The notes below the pieces were generated by a model. That model was not told the origin of the DNA and did not search any database. It saw only the letters and a list, made by a program, of their open reading frames with translations. From JBGLNL01 sp964548045 (lineage in GTDB: Bacteria; Chloroflexota; Dehalococcoidia; SZUA-161; SpSt-899): a stretch of DNA of 6,917 nucleotides. Both the position numbers and the translations under genes were made by a program. This document shows, in pieces, positions 1-6,183 of this stretch. Position 1 is the stretch's first letter; every line of letters starts with the position of its first letter. The stretch is from contig CAZJQZ010000130.1 in assembly GCA_964548045.1 (NCBI GenBank), forward strand, positions 1-6,917, read 5' to 3'.

Positions 1-23
1 ATCATACTAGGAGATGATTCATA

Positions 24-833
24 TTACTCTGACCATTCAGGCCACTCGTTGGCAACACTCGATTTCCATTGAGGCTTCCTATGCTCAAGCCAGGCAACCG
101 GTCCCTCGATAGCATCAGGTTTTCCCATCAGGTGATGATGCAGTTCAGTTTCTTTGTAGCCAACTTCTGCAGGTGTAAGGTTGGGACTTTTCCAGAGCAA
201 ACGCTTGGCTATAGCTACTGAAAGCGGGGATGTGTTTTCGGCTATGTCCTGTGCAATATCGAGTGCTGCTGGCAACACTTCCTCTGCCGGTAGAGAGCGC
301 AATGCGATGCCCAGTTCTGCAGCTTCAGTCCCGGTTACTTTGCGTCCGGTCAACAGAAGATAAGCGGCCCGTTCAATTCCAATCAATCTTGGAAGGGTCC
401 AGTGTGAATAAGCGTCCGGCATGACTCCACGGCGCACTTGGAGTATCCCGTATTTGCCTTCATCGGCGGCTATGCGCATGTCGCATTGCAGCGCCAGCGT
501 CAACCCGATTCCGACCGCGTGCCCGTTCATGGCGGCTATAACCGGCTTGCGGACCTCCCACGCTGGAGGATTGACACCCGCGGCGCTGAAGGTCTGTTCC
601 TCTTGCTTGGCAAAGGTATCTTCTCCCAGGCTCATATCGGCTCCGGCGCAAAACGCCTTGCCGGCTCCGGTGAGGATGACAGCCCGGACGGAATCGTCAC
701 CATCGCAAGTTCGATAAGCATTACCCAATTCGATGCCCATCTTTCCGCTAAAGGTATTCAGGTGTTCAGTGCGATGAAGGGTGATGATTGCAACTCTATC
801 TCTGATTTCAAAACGAATATCCTCGTAATCCAT
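24..833 (-). CDS. Crotonase-fold enoyl-CoA hydratase/isomerase family protein, catalytic Glu residues replaced
   Basis: A 269-residue protein, the usual length for a single-domain crotonase acting on acyl-CoA thioesters in the cytoplasm. Visible family marks are the first oxyanion-hole segment AFCAGAD (residues 60-66), the second at NGHAVGIG (103-110), the CDMRIAAD strand (117-124) and the PRLIG helix (148-152). Aligned by eye to rat mitochondrial enoyl-CoA hydratase, the position of Glu144 is Thr112 and that of Glu164 is Gln132, so a standard hydratase mechanism is unlikely. Asp140 in the segment RRGVMPD stands where many related isomerase-like crotonases have Glu and could be the acid/base. 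The start at 833 is chosen because AAGGAG lies 6 bases upstream and the family homology begins there; the frame stays open to 1034 but that part is the 3' end of the preceding gene in another frame. It is the last visible gene of the operon, 13 bp after the flavoprotein gene. The family is certain, the reaction is not: isomerase, hydratase, hydrolase or C-C lyase are all possible. Confidence 0.9.
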   Translation of the reverse strand: MDYEDIRFEIRDRVAIITLHRTEHLNTFSGKMGIELGNAYRTCDGDDSVRAVILTGAGKAFCAGADMSLGEDTFAKQEEQTFSAAGVNPPAWEVRKPVIAAMNGHAVGIGLTLALQCDMRIAADEGKYGILQVRRGVMPDAYSHWTLPRLIGIERAAYLLLTGRKVTGTEAAELGIALRSLPAEEVLPAALDIAQDIAENTSPLSVAIAKRLLWKSPNLTPAEVGYKETELHHHLMGKPDAIEGPVAWLEHRKPQWKSSVANEWPEWSE

Positions 834-846
834 GCCCGCTCCTTTT

Positions 847-1809
847 TCATCCGGTGAGATTGGTAATTGTCTCCTTTGCTTCTCGTATGATTCCGTCAAA
901 AAGTTCTGATACGGTTGGTGTATCTTTGACCTGCCCAACGGCCTGCCCGCAGGGCACGATGCCCTGATCCAGTTCTCCTTCCTGATAGACCTTCCGGGTA
1001 TTATCTCCCGATACGATTTTGAGTATCTCTTCAAAGCTGGCGCCAGACGCTTCTATCTGGGCACATTTCAGTGAAGCTTCATTAGTCCATACCCGATGGG
1101 TGCCAAGTGAGCGCATGATCAGCATCGTGCTGATTTCATTTGCGTCCAACAAGGCTTTTTTTAGATTGTCATGTATGGGACACTCCTGGGTGGTGAGCAG
1201 TCGGGTGCCCATGATAGCGCCTTCAGCACCAAGCGCCATGATGGCCGCCAGTCCTCGTCCGTCAGCTACCCCACCGCCGCCGATGACCGGTATGTCAAGT
1301 TCCTTTGCAACTGTAGGTACGAGTACCAGGGTGCCGATATCGTATTTGCCGGTGGCTCCGCCGTTCTCATATCCAACAACAGTAACAACATCCGCACCAA
1401 GTTGCCGGGCTTTAAGGGCATAGCGAAGGCCGGCACACTTGTGAATCCATGTCATGCCGGAGTTTTTGAAAAAGTGGATCAGGTCTTCAGATGGTGCCGT
1501 ATGGCCGGAGGTTTCAACGATATTTACTCTCTCTTCAGCCATAATCCGGGCATATTCTTCTTGCGAGATTGGGAACCTGGCGGGAAAGAAGTTGAGATTG
1601 ATGGCGAAGGGATTATCGGTGTGATGGCGTATTTGGGCAATGGCATCTACAAATTCATTTTTAGTTTGGAATACAATAGATGGAAGTATACCCAATCCCC
1701 CAGCGTTGGATATCGCAGCCACGAATTCAGGGGTTGTTACCTGTGCCATTACCCCTCCGATAATGGGGTATTTGATGCCGAGCAATTTAATGATTCTGGT
1801 TTTAAACAT
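847..1809 (-). CDS. FMN-dependent nitronate monooxygenase / FabK-type enoyl reductase family protein
   Basis: A 320-residue TIM-barrel flavoprotein of the nitronate monooxygenase (2-nitropropane dioxygenase)/enoyl-ACP reductase II family, of typical length. Marks seen are the N-terminal KYPIIGGVMAQ (13-23), SNAGGLGIL (34-42), the strand INLNFF (70-75), the FMN phosphate-binding loops VIGGGGVADGRG (175-186) and GAIMGTRLL (197-205). Family members normally carry a catalytic His in a GGHxG loop; here that loop reads YENGGATGK (147-155), with Ala-Thr instead, so neither nitronate oxidation nor FabK-like enoyl reduction can be assumed. FMN binding itself looks intact. The start at 1809 has AGAAGG about 7 bases upstream. 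It lies 39 bp after the epoxide-hydrolase-like gene and 13 bp before the crotonase gene. In this context it may oxidise or reduce an acyl-CoA or a cyclic intermediate handed to the crotonase; that is inference. Confidence 0.9.
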   Translation of the reverse strand: MFKTRIIKLLGIKYPIIGGVMAQVTTPEFVAAISNAGGLGILPSIVFQTKNEFVDAIAQIRHHTDNPFAINLNFFPARFPISQEEYARIMAEERVNIVETSGHTAPSEDLIHFFKNSGMTWIHKCAGLRYALKARQLGADVVTVVGYENGGATGKYDIGTLVLVPTVAKELDIPVIGGGGVADGRGLAAIMALGAEGAIMGTRLLTTQECPIHDNLKKALLDANEISTMLIMRSLGTHRVWTNEASLKCAQIEASGASFEEILKIVSGDNTRKVYQEGELDQGIVPCGQAVGQVKDTPTVSELFDGIIREAKETITNLTG

Positions 1810-1848
1810 ATCTATACCTTCTTTTACTGCAGACCTAATATCTGAAAA

Positions 1849-2235
1849 TTAATCGTAAGAATTCCGAGGTAATTGTTCGGAAACCTGCTTTGTATCGAAG
1901 TAATCTCGCCACGCCGTGATTTTACCATTTTGCAGTTCGAAAATTCCCATAACCGGTACTTCAATGGGTTTGTCCCCAAACCGGAACCGGTCCGTCCGTT
2001 CGGTCAGAACCGCCCCGGCATCTGTTTCGGCTATATTATGAACCTGCCAGTCGAGCTCGGTTGAGGAATCAACCATAGTCTGCAGAAAGTCCCTCACCAC
2101 CTCGAACCCCGCCAGGGGCTCCCACGGAATATTATGGAAGACGGGGTCCCAGCTGAAAAACCCCATAATTCTTTCCATATCTCGAGATTTGATCGCGGCC
2201 AGAAAATCCAGAACTGTTTGTTGATTGGTATTCAT
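1849..2235 (-). CDS. Limonene-1,2-epoxide hydrolase / SnoaL-like (NTF2-fold) family protein
   Basis: A 128-residue NTF2-like cone-fold protein. By eye it aligns over its length with Rhodococcus limonene-1,2-epoxide hydrolase, whose water-activating set is Tyr53, Asn55, Arg99, Asp101 and Asp132. Here the corresponding residues are Phe33 and Asn35 (in DPVFHNIP), Arg80 and Asp82 (in LTERTD), and Asp111 (in AWRDYFD). The Arg/Asp/Asp triad is therefore kept, and only the Tyr that helps hold the water is changed to Phe. SnoaL-type cyclases share the fold but usually lack this exact triad, so an epoxide hydrolase or a related hydratase is favoured. There is no signal peptide, so it should be cytoplasmic. 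The ribosome site is modest: AAGGGG about 11 bases before the ATG. The start is 16 bp after the stop of the FAD oxidoreductase gene, consistent with one transcript. The natural substrate is unknown; a cyclic epoxide or enol ether is a reasonable guess. Confidence 0.88.
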   Translation of the reverse strand: MNTNQQTVLDFLAAIKSRDMERIMGFFSWDPVFHNIPWEPLAGFEVVRDFLQTMVDSSTELDWQVHNIAETDAGAVLTERTDRFRFGDKPIEVPVMGIFELQNGKITAWRDYFDTKQVSEQLPRNSYD

Positions 2236-2251
2236 TTTTGGTTTTTTCCCC

Positions 2252-3811
2252 TTATTTGTTCAAATCGCTCAACACCGCGTTGGCCCCGTTGTAACCGGGG
2301 ATGCAGGTGATACCAGGCCCCGGATGACAGGCGGAACCGCACATATACAAGTTATCGATTGGAGTCCTGTAATTCGACCAGCCCGGAGCCGGACGCTTGT
2401 CCCACATTTGCCACGGATGTAGAAGTCCCTGGCAAAAATCTCCTTTGGTGATACCGAATGTTTTCTCGAAATACTGGTGCGTGAAGATGGCCTTATCCAT
2501 GATAGCGTCACGGAAATTGGGGGCATACTTGGCAACCTGTTCAATCATACGGTCGGCCATGATATCTCTCATCTCTTTGTGTTTTTCCTGGGGCATACTG
2601 GTGGGGAAGTACTGCGCATAGATCGTGCAGGTGTGTTGGCCTTCAGGGGCCAAACTGGGATCCATCATACTGGGGAATTCGGCATAGCTCACCGGGTCAT
2701 CTGAGACTTCGCCATTTCGGTAATAATCCCAACAGCGAGAAAGATGCTCGGGAGAGGGAATGTACGCCATAATATAGCTAATCCTGTTCTCATTGGCAAA
2801 CGCCAGATGCCCGGTGAATTTGGGTAATTCCTTCAGTGTCAGATGAATCTGGATATAACCGTTTCTATATTCAATTTCATTGACAGCCTGCACCATATCG
2901 GAAGGTAACTTATCTGCCCCTACCATGTTCATGAATGTGGTACGGGCATCGAGACTGGATAGTACCACTCTAGCAGTGATCTTTTCACCGTTTTTGATCT
3001 CTACTCCGGTGATCTTCCCGTTCTCAATCAGAAATTGCTTGACTGTCTCACCATAACGGATCGTTCCCCCGCGATCCTCAACTGATTGCGCAATCGTGTT
3101 TGAGAGGGCGCCAATACCACCCATAGGAGTTCGAAAATCAAAGGCATCACCTGTTGTATAATGATACGCTAGCGAGAGCCCTGAACCCGGTGTGAATGGA
3201 CCCATACGAGTTCCATCGACAGATGCTGCACACAGTGAACCAAGGATGCAGTTGTGTTTTCCCGGTTCGGGGAAGAACTGGCGCAGTACGTCCATCACGC
3301 TGCCATTAATAAGTAGCATGAGAGCCTTTCTGGTCTCTGCATCAGGTGCATTAGCGATGATACTTTCCAGGGAATCAGGCGCTTTATAAATTTCCTTATC
3401 TAACAGGTCCCGGTACATCTGCAGGAAGTTAGCCATGTTGGCTAAGCCTTCAACCGCATCGAGTCCATGATCGGTCATTATATGATTGGCTATCTCATTT
3501 TCATCGGTGTACCCAATAAAGCAGGGATCTTCCGGCGCACCGTAAACACAGTAGGAACTGCTGGGCCTGACAAATTCCACCCCATAATCTTGCAGCCCAA
3601 GTTTCTGCATCATCTCATCTCGGAAGATAAGTAATGCCCAGGCCCCTACATTATGCTTGAATCCTTTGAACAGCTCTCGTGTTGCAGCCATTCCTCCCGG
3701 TCCATGAGTCTTTTCAATGCATAATACGGAAAGCCCGTTATTAGCCAGATGAGTTGCTGCTGCCAGCCCGTTGTGTCCAGCGCCTATTACGATTGCATCA
3801 TAATCGGGCAT
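2252..3811 (-). CDS. Phytoene dehydrogenase-like FAD-dependent oxidoreductase (COG1233 type)
   Basis: A 519-residue flavoprotein of the phytoene desaturase/amine-oxidase-fold superfamily, near the usual 490-540. The N-terminal Rossmann motif is VIGAGHNG (8-15, GxGxxG), followed by the ribose-binding acidic residue Glu33 in LCIEK and by GPGGMAAT (37-44), typical of carotenoid desaturase-like enzymes. The C-terminal FAD-binding motif runs over 486-519, with NLYMCGS, HPGPGITCIPG and NGA as key parts. Members oxidise or isomerise polyenes, retinoids and other hydrophobic substrates; family alone does not give the substrate. The start at 3811 is chosen because AAGGAGG lies 7 bases upstream and a promoter (-35 at 3863-3868, -10 at 3840-3845) sits just beyond it. 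The longer frame to 3883 would begin upstream of that promoter. It is the first gene of the four-gene operon and is divergent from a double AsnC/Lrp regulator. No other carotenoid genes are present, so a carotenoid role is not supported by context. Confidence 0.92.
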   Translation of the reverse strand: MPDYDAIVIGAGHNGLAAATHLANNGLSVLCIEKTHGPGGMAATRELFKGFKHNVGAWALLIFRDEMMQKLGLQDYGVEFVRPSSSYCVYGAPEDPCFIGYTDENEIANHIMTDHGLDAVEGLANMANFLQMYRDLLDKEIYKAPDSLESIIANAPDAETRKALMLLINGSVMDVLRQFFPEPGKHNCILGSLCAASVDGTRMGPFTPGSGLSLAYHYTTGDAFDFRTPMGGIGALSNTIAQSVEDRGGTIRYGETVKQFLIENGKITGVEIKNGEKITARVVLSSLDARTTFMNMVGADKLPSDMVQAVNEIEYRNGYIQIHLTLKELPKFTGHLAFANENRISYIMAYIPSPEHLSRCWDYYRNGEVSDDPVSYAEFPSMMDPSLAPEGQHTCTIYAQYFPTSMPQEKHKEMRDIMADRMIEQVAKYAPNFRDAIMDKAIFTHQYFEKTFGITKGDFCQGLLHPWQMWDKRPAPGWSNYRTPIDNLYMCGSACHPGPGITCIPGYNGANAVLSDLNK

Positions 3812-3826
3812 TTCGGACCTCCTTTT
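3806..3826 (-). promoter_or_regulatory. Strong ribosome binding site fixing the start of the FAD oxidoreductase
   Basis: Read on the minus strand, AAGGAGG precedes the ATG at 3811 by 7 bases. This near-perfect Shine-Dalgarno sequence, with the GxGxxG motif beginning only nine residues in, decides the start over the longer in-frame possibility at 3883. Confidence 0.85.
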
Positions 3827-3839
3827 CTGAGGTGAGGGA

Positions 3840-3868
3840 AGTTTAGCATACCGTTTTAACAAAGTCAA
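3840..3868 (-). promoter_or_regulatory. Predicted sigma70-type promoter of the four-gene operon
   Basis: On the minus strand, TTGACT (plus 3863-3868, five of six matches to the -35 consensus) is followed after exactly 17 bp by TAAACT (plus 3840-3845, four of six matches to the -10 consensus). Transcription would begin near 3833, giving a leader of about 22 bases that holds the AAGGAGG site. This is a by-eye consensus match, not an experimental site. The repeat elements at 3895-3942 lie upstream of it, centred about 76 bp before the predicted start, a position more typical of activation than of simple blocking. Confidence 0.6.
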
Positions 3869-3894
3869 CACTAATAGGCTCAAAAAAACCGATA

Positions 3895-3923
3895 TGTAAC
3901 ATATATAATTACTAATTGTTACA
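3895..3923. repeat. Inverted repeat TGTAACA-N15-TGTTACA, candidate AsnC/Lrp operator
   Basis: The arms TGTAACA (3895-3901) and TGTTACA (3917-3923) are exact reverse complements with a 15-bp AT-rich spacer, so the half-sites are 22 bp apart, about two helical turns. AsnC/Lrp proteins bind loosely conserved, AT-rich, palindromic sites repeated on one helix face, and a double AsnC/Lrp gene starts 72 bp away. The link between this repeat and that regulator is inference from position and symmetry. Confidence 0.5.
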
Positions 3924-3942
3924 ATATAATCATATAATTGTT
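3913..3942. repeat. Direct repeat TAATTGTT with 22-bp period
   Basis: TAATTGTT occurs at 3913-3920 and again at 3935-3942, giving a 22-bp period that matches the spacing of the overlapping inverted repeat. The second copy overlaps the possible -35 element of the regulator gene (3939-3944). Together the repeats place three similar half-sites at 22-bp steps across about 48 bp. The region is very AT-rich, so chance is possible, but the shared period is suggestive. Confidence 0.4.
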
Positions 3943-3966
3943 TTAAGATGTGATTTATGGTAGAAT
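3939..3966 (+). promoter_or_regulatory. Possible promoter of the double AsnC/Lrp regulator
   Basis: TTGTTT (3939-3944) and TAGAAT (3961-3966) are separated by 16 bp and would start transcription near 3973, about 22 bases before the ATG at 3995. The -35 match is weak. A perfect TATAAT at 3925-3930 is an alternative -10 but has no convincing -35 partner. If the assignment is right, the candidate operator half-site at 3935-3942 overlaps the -35, which would allow autorepression. Confidence 0.3.
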
Positions 3967-3994
3967 AACATCAATCCTCAGGAAACGGTGCGTA

Positions 3995-4954
3995 ATGGAA
4001 AAGAGCAATACAAGTCATGATATCGATGCCATTGACTTCGATATCATCAGGGAACTGGAGAACGATGCTCTGGCTAGCAATGCGGAAATCGGGAAGCGGA
4101 TCAATACCAGCCCGACCACTGTTCGAAGGAGAATCCAGCGCCTGCTGGATCAACGAATAATTGCTATCACCACAATCCCTGATCCCTTTGCGTTTGGCTA
4201 TGGAATTCAGGCCACGATAGTTATCAACACCAGCGGAGGCAAAGTCAACGAGGTAGCGAAAAAGCTGACCGCCTTACCCAACATTCAGTATGTGGTCATC
4301 ACCACCGGCCGGTACGATATATTTGCGATGGCGGTGTTTCGGGATTCGGAGGATATGTATAGCTTCGTTACAAATGGTTTGGGCAATATTGGTGAACTCG
4401 CCAGCGCCGAAACCATGACGAGCCTTAAAATTGCCGCCAAAAGTTCGTGGTCGCTGCTGGCTGCTCAACCCAACCAGAGCAGTCCTGCGCGAATTCCCTA
4501 CAAAATTGATGATATGCAAATAAAGATTTTGGCAGAACTTGAAAGCGATCCGCGGCAGAGTTACACAGAATTGGCCCAGAAGCTTGGCATCGTGAGGCAT
4601 ACCGTACGGAACAAAGTCAAGGCACTTTTGGACGACGGCGTGATTCAGATCGTCGCCATCGCCGATCCGCTTGTGTTGGGATACCGAACCAGAGCGGGCA
4701 TGCTCATTAAGGTTCATCCCGGTAAACTTCAGTCTGTGGCTGATGAGTTGATTGCCAACGAGAGAATTCAGCACGTGATCATCAGCACCGGCCGCTACGA
4801 CATCATGGCCTGGGCGGTTTTCCGCGATTCTGAGGAAATGGCCGGATTCGTCAAGGGAGAACTGGGCGGCATCCCCGGAATTATCAGTCACGAGACGATT
4901 ATCAATTTGAGAGTGGTGAAGGGAAGCTTCAAGCTAGCAAATAGTAGTGTTTGA
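3995..4954 (+). CDS. Tandem double AsnC/Lrp-family transcriptional regulator (HTH-RAM-HTH-RAM)
   Basis: A 319-residue DNA-binding regulator made of two complete AsnC/Lrp units, where a normal member has one unit of about 150-160 residues. Unit 1 has a winged HTH at about 13-57 (AEIGKRINTSPTTVRRRIQR as recognition part) and a RAM ligand-binding domain at about 70-145. After a linker near 147-168, unit 2 has an HTH at about 171-217 (TELAQKLGIVRHTVRNKVKA) and a RAM domain at about 230-310. The units are clearly duplicates: TGRYDI occurs at 104-109 and 265-270, and AVFRDSE follows both. RAM domains bind small effectors, often amino acids, and mediate oligomerisation. The ATG at 3995 is preferred to the in-frame GTG at 3950, as AGGAA lies about 10 bases before it. 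Divergence from the catabolic operon, with repeats between them, makes it the likely regulator of that operon and of itself. Confidence 0.92.
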   Translation: MEKSNTSHDIDAIDFDIIRELENDALASNAEIGKRINTSPTTVRRRIQRLLDQRIIAITTIPDPFAFGYGIQATIVINTSGGKVNEVAKKLTALPNIQYVVITTGRYDIFAMAVFRDSEDMYSFVTNGLGNIGELASAETMTSLKIAAKSSWSLLAAQPNQSSPARIPYKIDDMQIKILAELESDPRQSYTELAQKLGIVRHTVRNKVKALLDDGVIQIVAIADPLVLGYRTRAGMLIKVHPGKLQSVADELIANERIQHVIISTGRYDIMAWAVFRDSEEMAGFVKGELGGIPGIISHETIINLRVVKGSFKLANSSV

Positions 4955-5316
4955 ATTAGGCCCCTTTATTTCAATTCGATTTAGTAAACGGGCAATCAAG
5001 AGGAGAAAGAAATTGACTCTTATGTCGAATCGGGTGAGCCCATTGGCAAAGCCGGAGCCTATGCAATTCAGGGGATGGGTGCGATGATTGTTGAAGGGAT
5101 CATGGGCGATTACTCAAATGTTGTCGGGCTTCCCCTTGCCGCTTTGAGAGAAACACTGCGGGAATTCGGGATTTGAGTGCTTTGAAAACTATCCCGATTC
5201 AGCCAGATTCTCAAACGTTTCCCGCAAATCCAGCGATATGTGTTCATCTTCGGCATACTGGCAGACTATTAAGCAACGGACATTTCAGGTAACTTCTTAA
5301 ATCATAAGGAGATGAT
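4955..5316. other. Gene-poor interval with a rearrangement scar and the leader of the DUF169 gene
   Basis: These 362 bases hold no intact gene. The first part (4955-4999) is AT-rich with an in-frame stop (4985-4987) just before Maf-like coding sequence begins; no convincing hairpin terminator for the regulator is visible. The Maf remnant fills 5000-5176. The rest (5177-5316) has no recognisable gene or RNA and ends in the ribosome site AAGGAG five bases before the ATG at 5317. No promoter for that gene stands out. Confidence 0.6.
5000..5176 (+). pseudogene. C-terminal remnant of a Maf-family nucleoside triphosphate pyrophosphatase
   Basis: An open frame of about 58 codons without any start codon at its head encodes the last part of a Maf protein. 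Hallmarks seen are EIDSYVESGEP, then KAGAY, AIQGMGA, GDYSNVVGLPL and a terminal LREFGI directly before TGA (5174-5176). Maf enzymes are about 190-210 residues and hydrolyse non-canonical or methylated nucleotides or dTTP/UTP; here the N-terminal two thirds, including the SGSPRR-type nucleotide-binding motif, are missing. A stop at 4985-4987 closes the frame upstream, and the preceding 45 bases do not read as Maf in any frame. The remaining codons contain no frameshift, so the loss looks fairly recent, or the copy is the edge of an inserted or deleted segment. It is not expected to be functional. The assignment rests on recognised motifs, not a search. Confidence 0.85.
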
Positions 5317-6087
5317 ATGAAACCTGACCCGTCACAACTATTGGAAATAGCAGGGATAAAAACTCCACTCATCGGATTCTATGATGTACCCGATCCCAAG
5401 CCATTTGAACCCTTTTGCACACCAAAACGGTGCATTTTTGGCTGTTACGAGAATTGGGCAAAGGGCGAAAGCATTTGCATATCTGAAGGTACATGCAGCT
5501 GTCAGGGTGGTGGTTACTGGATTGGTGGTGTTGTGCCTGGTTGGGTCGTGAAATCGGCGGGGCCAGATAGTGCGCCTCTTGAAATCTTCGCCAATGGTTT
5601 GAATCAACGAGAAGGACTCAAATCGTCAGATGAACTAATGTATCAATGGTTTGAGAATCTAAAACCTTATATGATCGAAAATGGATATGTTGTGATTGGG
5701 CCTTTTAAAGATGATCAATATGAACACCTGAAGACCGTTACATTTTATGTTAATCCTGATCAATTGAGCCTTTTGATTATCGGTGCTGAGTATAACAATG
5801 CATCAATAAAAGGCAATCCTGTAACGGCTGCTTTCGGGTCGGGCTGCGGCCAAATAGCAGCATTGTTAGGTGACTTTGGTACAGATATTCCAAAAGCTGT
5901 GGTTGGGGCAACTGATATTGCAATGAGAGAACACTTACCTCCTGACATCCTTGCGTTCACGGTAAATAAGCCAATGTATAAACAGTTGTGTGAATTAGAT
6001 GAAAACAGCTTTCTTTACAAACCATTCTGGAGAAGACTGAAAAAAGTACGGGGGGAGGTAATAAACGGAGATCAATCCGCTTATTAA
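5317..6087 (+). CDS. DUF169 family protein with N-terminal cysteine cluster
   Basis: A 256-residue cytoplasmic protein of the DUF169 (COG2043) family, whose function is not established. Recognisable parts are the opening IKTPLIGFYDVP (14-25), the cysteine-rich stretch, SLLIIGAEYN (151-160), GSGCGQIAALLG (174-185) and the closing FTVNKPMYKQLCEL (204-217). The N-terminal region has cysteines at 34, 39, 43, 54, 60 and 62, and another is in GSGC at 177, enough to bind an iron-sulfur cluster or other metal, though that is inference. There is no signal peptide or membrane segment. AAGGAG lies five bases before the ATG, fixing the start. It stands alone between the Maf remnant and a convergent membrane-protein gene, so it is not in an obvious operon. 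Its codon use and AT-richer third positions look somewhat different from the upstream regulator, which may mean separate origin. Confidence 0.85.
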   Translation: MKPDPSQLLEIAGIKTPLIGFYDVPDPKPFEPFCTPKRCIFGCYENWAKGESICISEGTCSCQGGGYWIGGVVPGWVVKSAGPDSAPLEIFANGLNQREGLKSSDELMYQWFENLKPYMIENGYVVIGPFKDDQYEHLKTVTFYVNPDQLSLLIIGAEYNNASIKGNPVTAAFGSGCGQIAALLGDFGTDIPKAVVGATDIAMREHLPPDILAFTVNKPMYKQLCELDENSFLYKPFWRRLKKVRGEVINGDQSAY

Positions 6088-6183
6088 TAATAGCTGGGAC
6101 TATCTTACGGCAGACTGTGACACGTAAAGTTGAGTTAAACGGCAACGTCCGATTGAACGATTAGTTATGTAAAGAACATCCGA

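Noticed and set aside
1..23. Possible start of a fifth operon gene at the left edge
   Set aside because: The minus-strand ATG at 22 meets a stop after six codons, and the ATG at 5 has no ribosome site; too little sequence to call.
834..1034. N-terminal 67-codon extension of the crotonase frame to 1034
   Set aside because: It overlaps the 3' end of the FMN protein gene in another frame, shows no family homology, and AAGGAG sits directly before the ATG at 833.
3812..3883. 24-codon N-terminal extension of the FAD oxidoreductase to 3883
   Set aside because: It would start upstream of the predicted -35 and -10 elements, and the perfect ribosome site is at the internal ATG at 3811.
3950..3994. 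GTG start at 3950 for the double regulator
   Set aside because: It lies between the candidate operators and upstream of the possible -10, and it adds 15 residues with no family match.
4274..4891. 205-codon open frame on the minus strand inside the regulator
   Set aside because: It is antisense to a clearly coding gene with full domain homology and has no recognisable motif of its own.
4955..4980. GAATT/AATTC hairpin after the regulator
   Set aside because: Only 5 bp of AT-rich stem with a 15-bp loop and no T-tract; not a credible terminator.
5157..5226. 8-bp inverted repeat TGCGGGAA / TTCCCGCA
   Set aside because: The arms are 54 bp apart, one lies inside Maf coding sequence, and no T-run follows; probably chance, not a terminator.
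5189..5284. 33-codon minus-strand open frame after the Maf remnant, reading like a protein C-terminus (DLRETFENLAESG)
   Set aside because: It has no start codon or ribosome site and is closed by stops on both sides. It could be another gene scrap, but no family is recognised.
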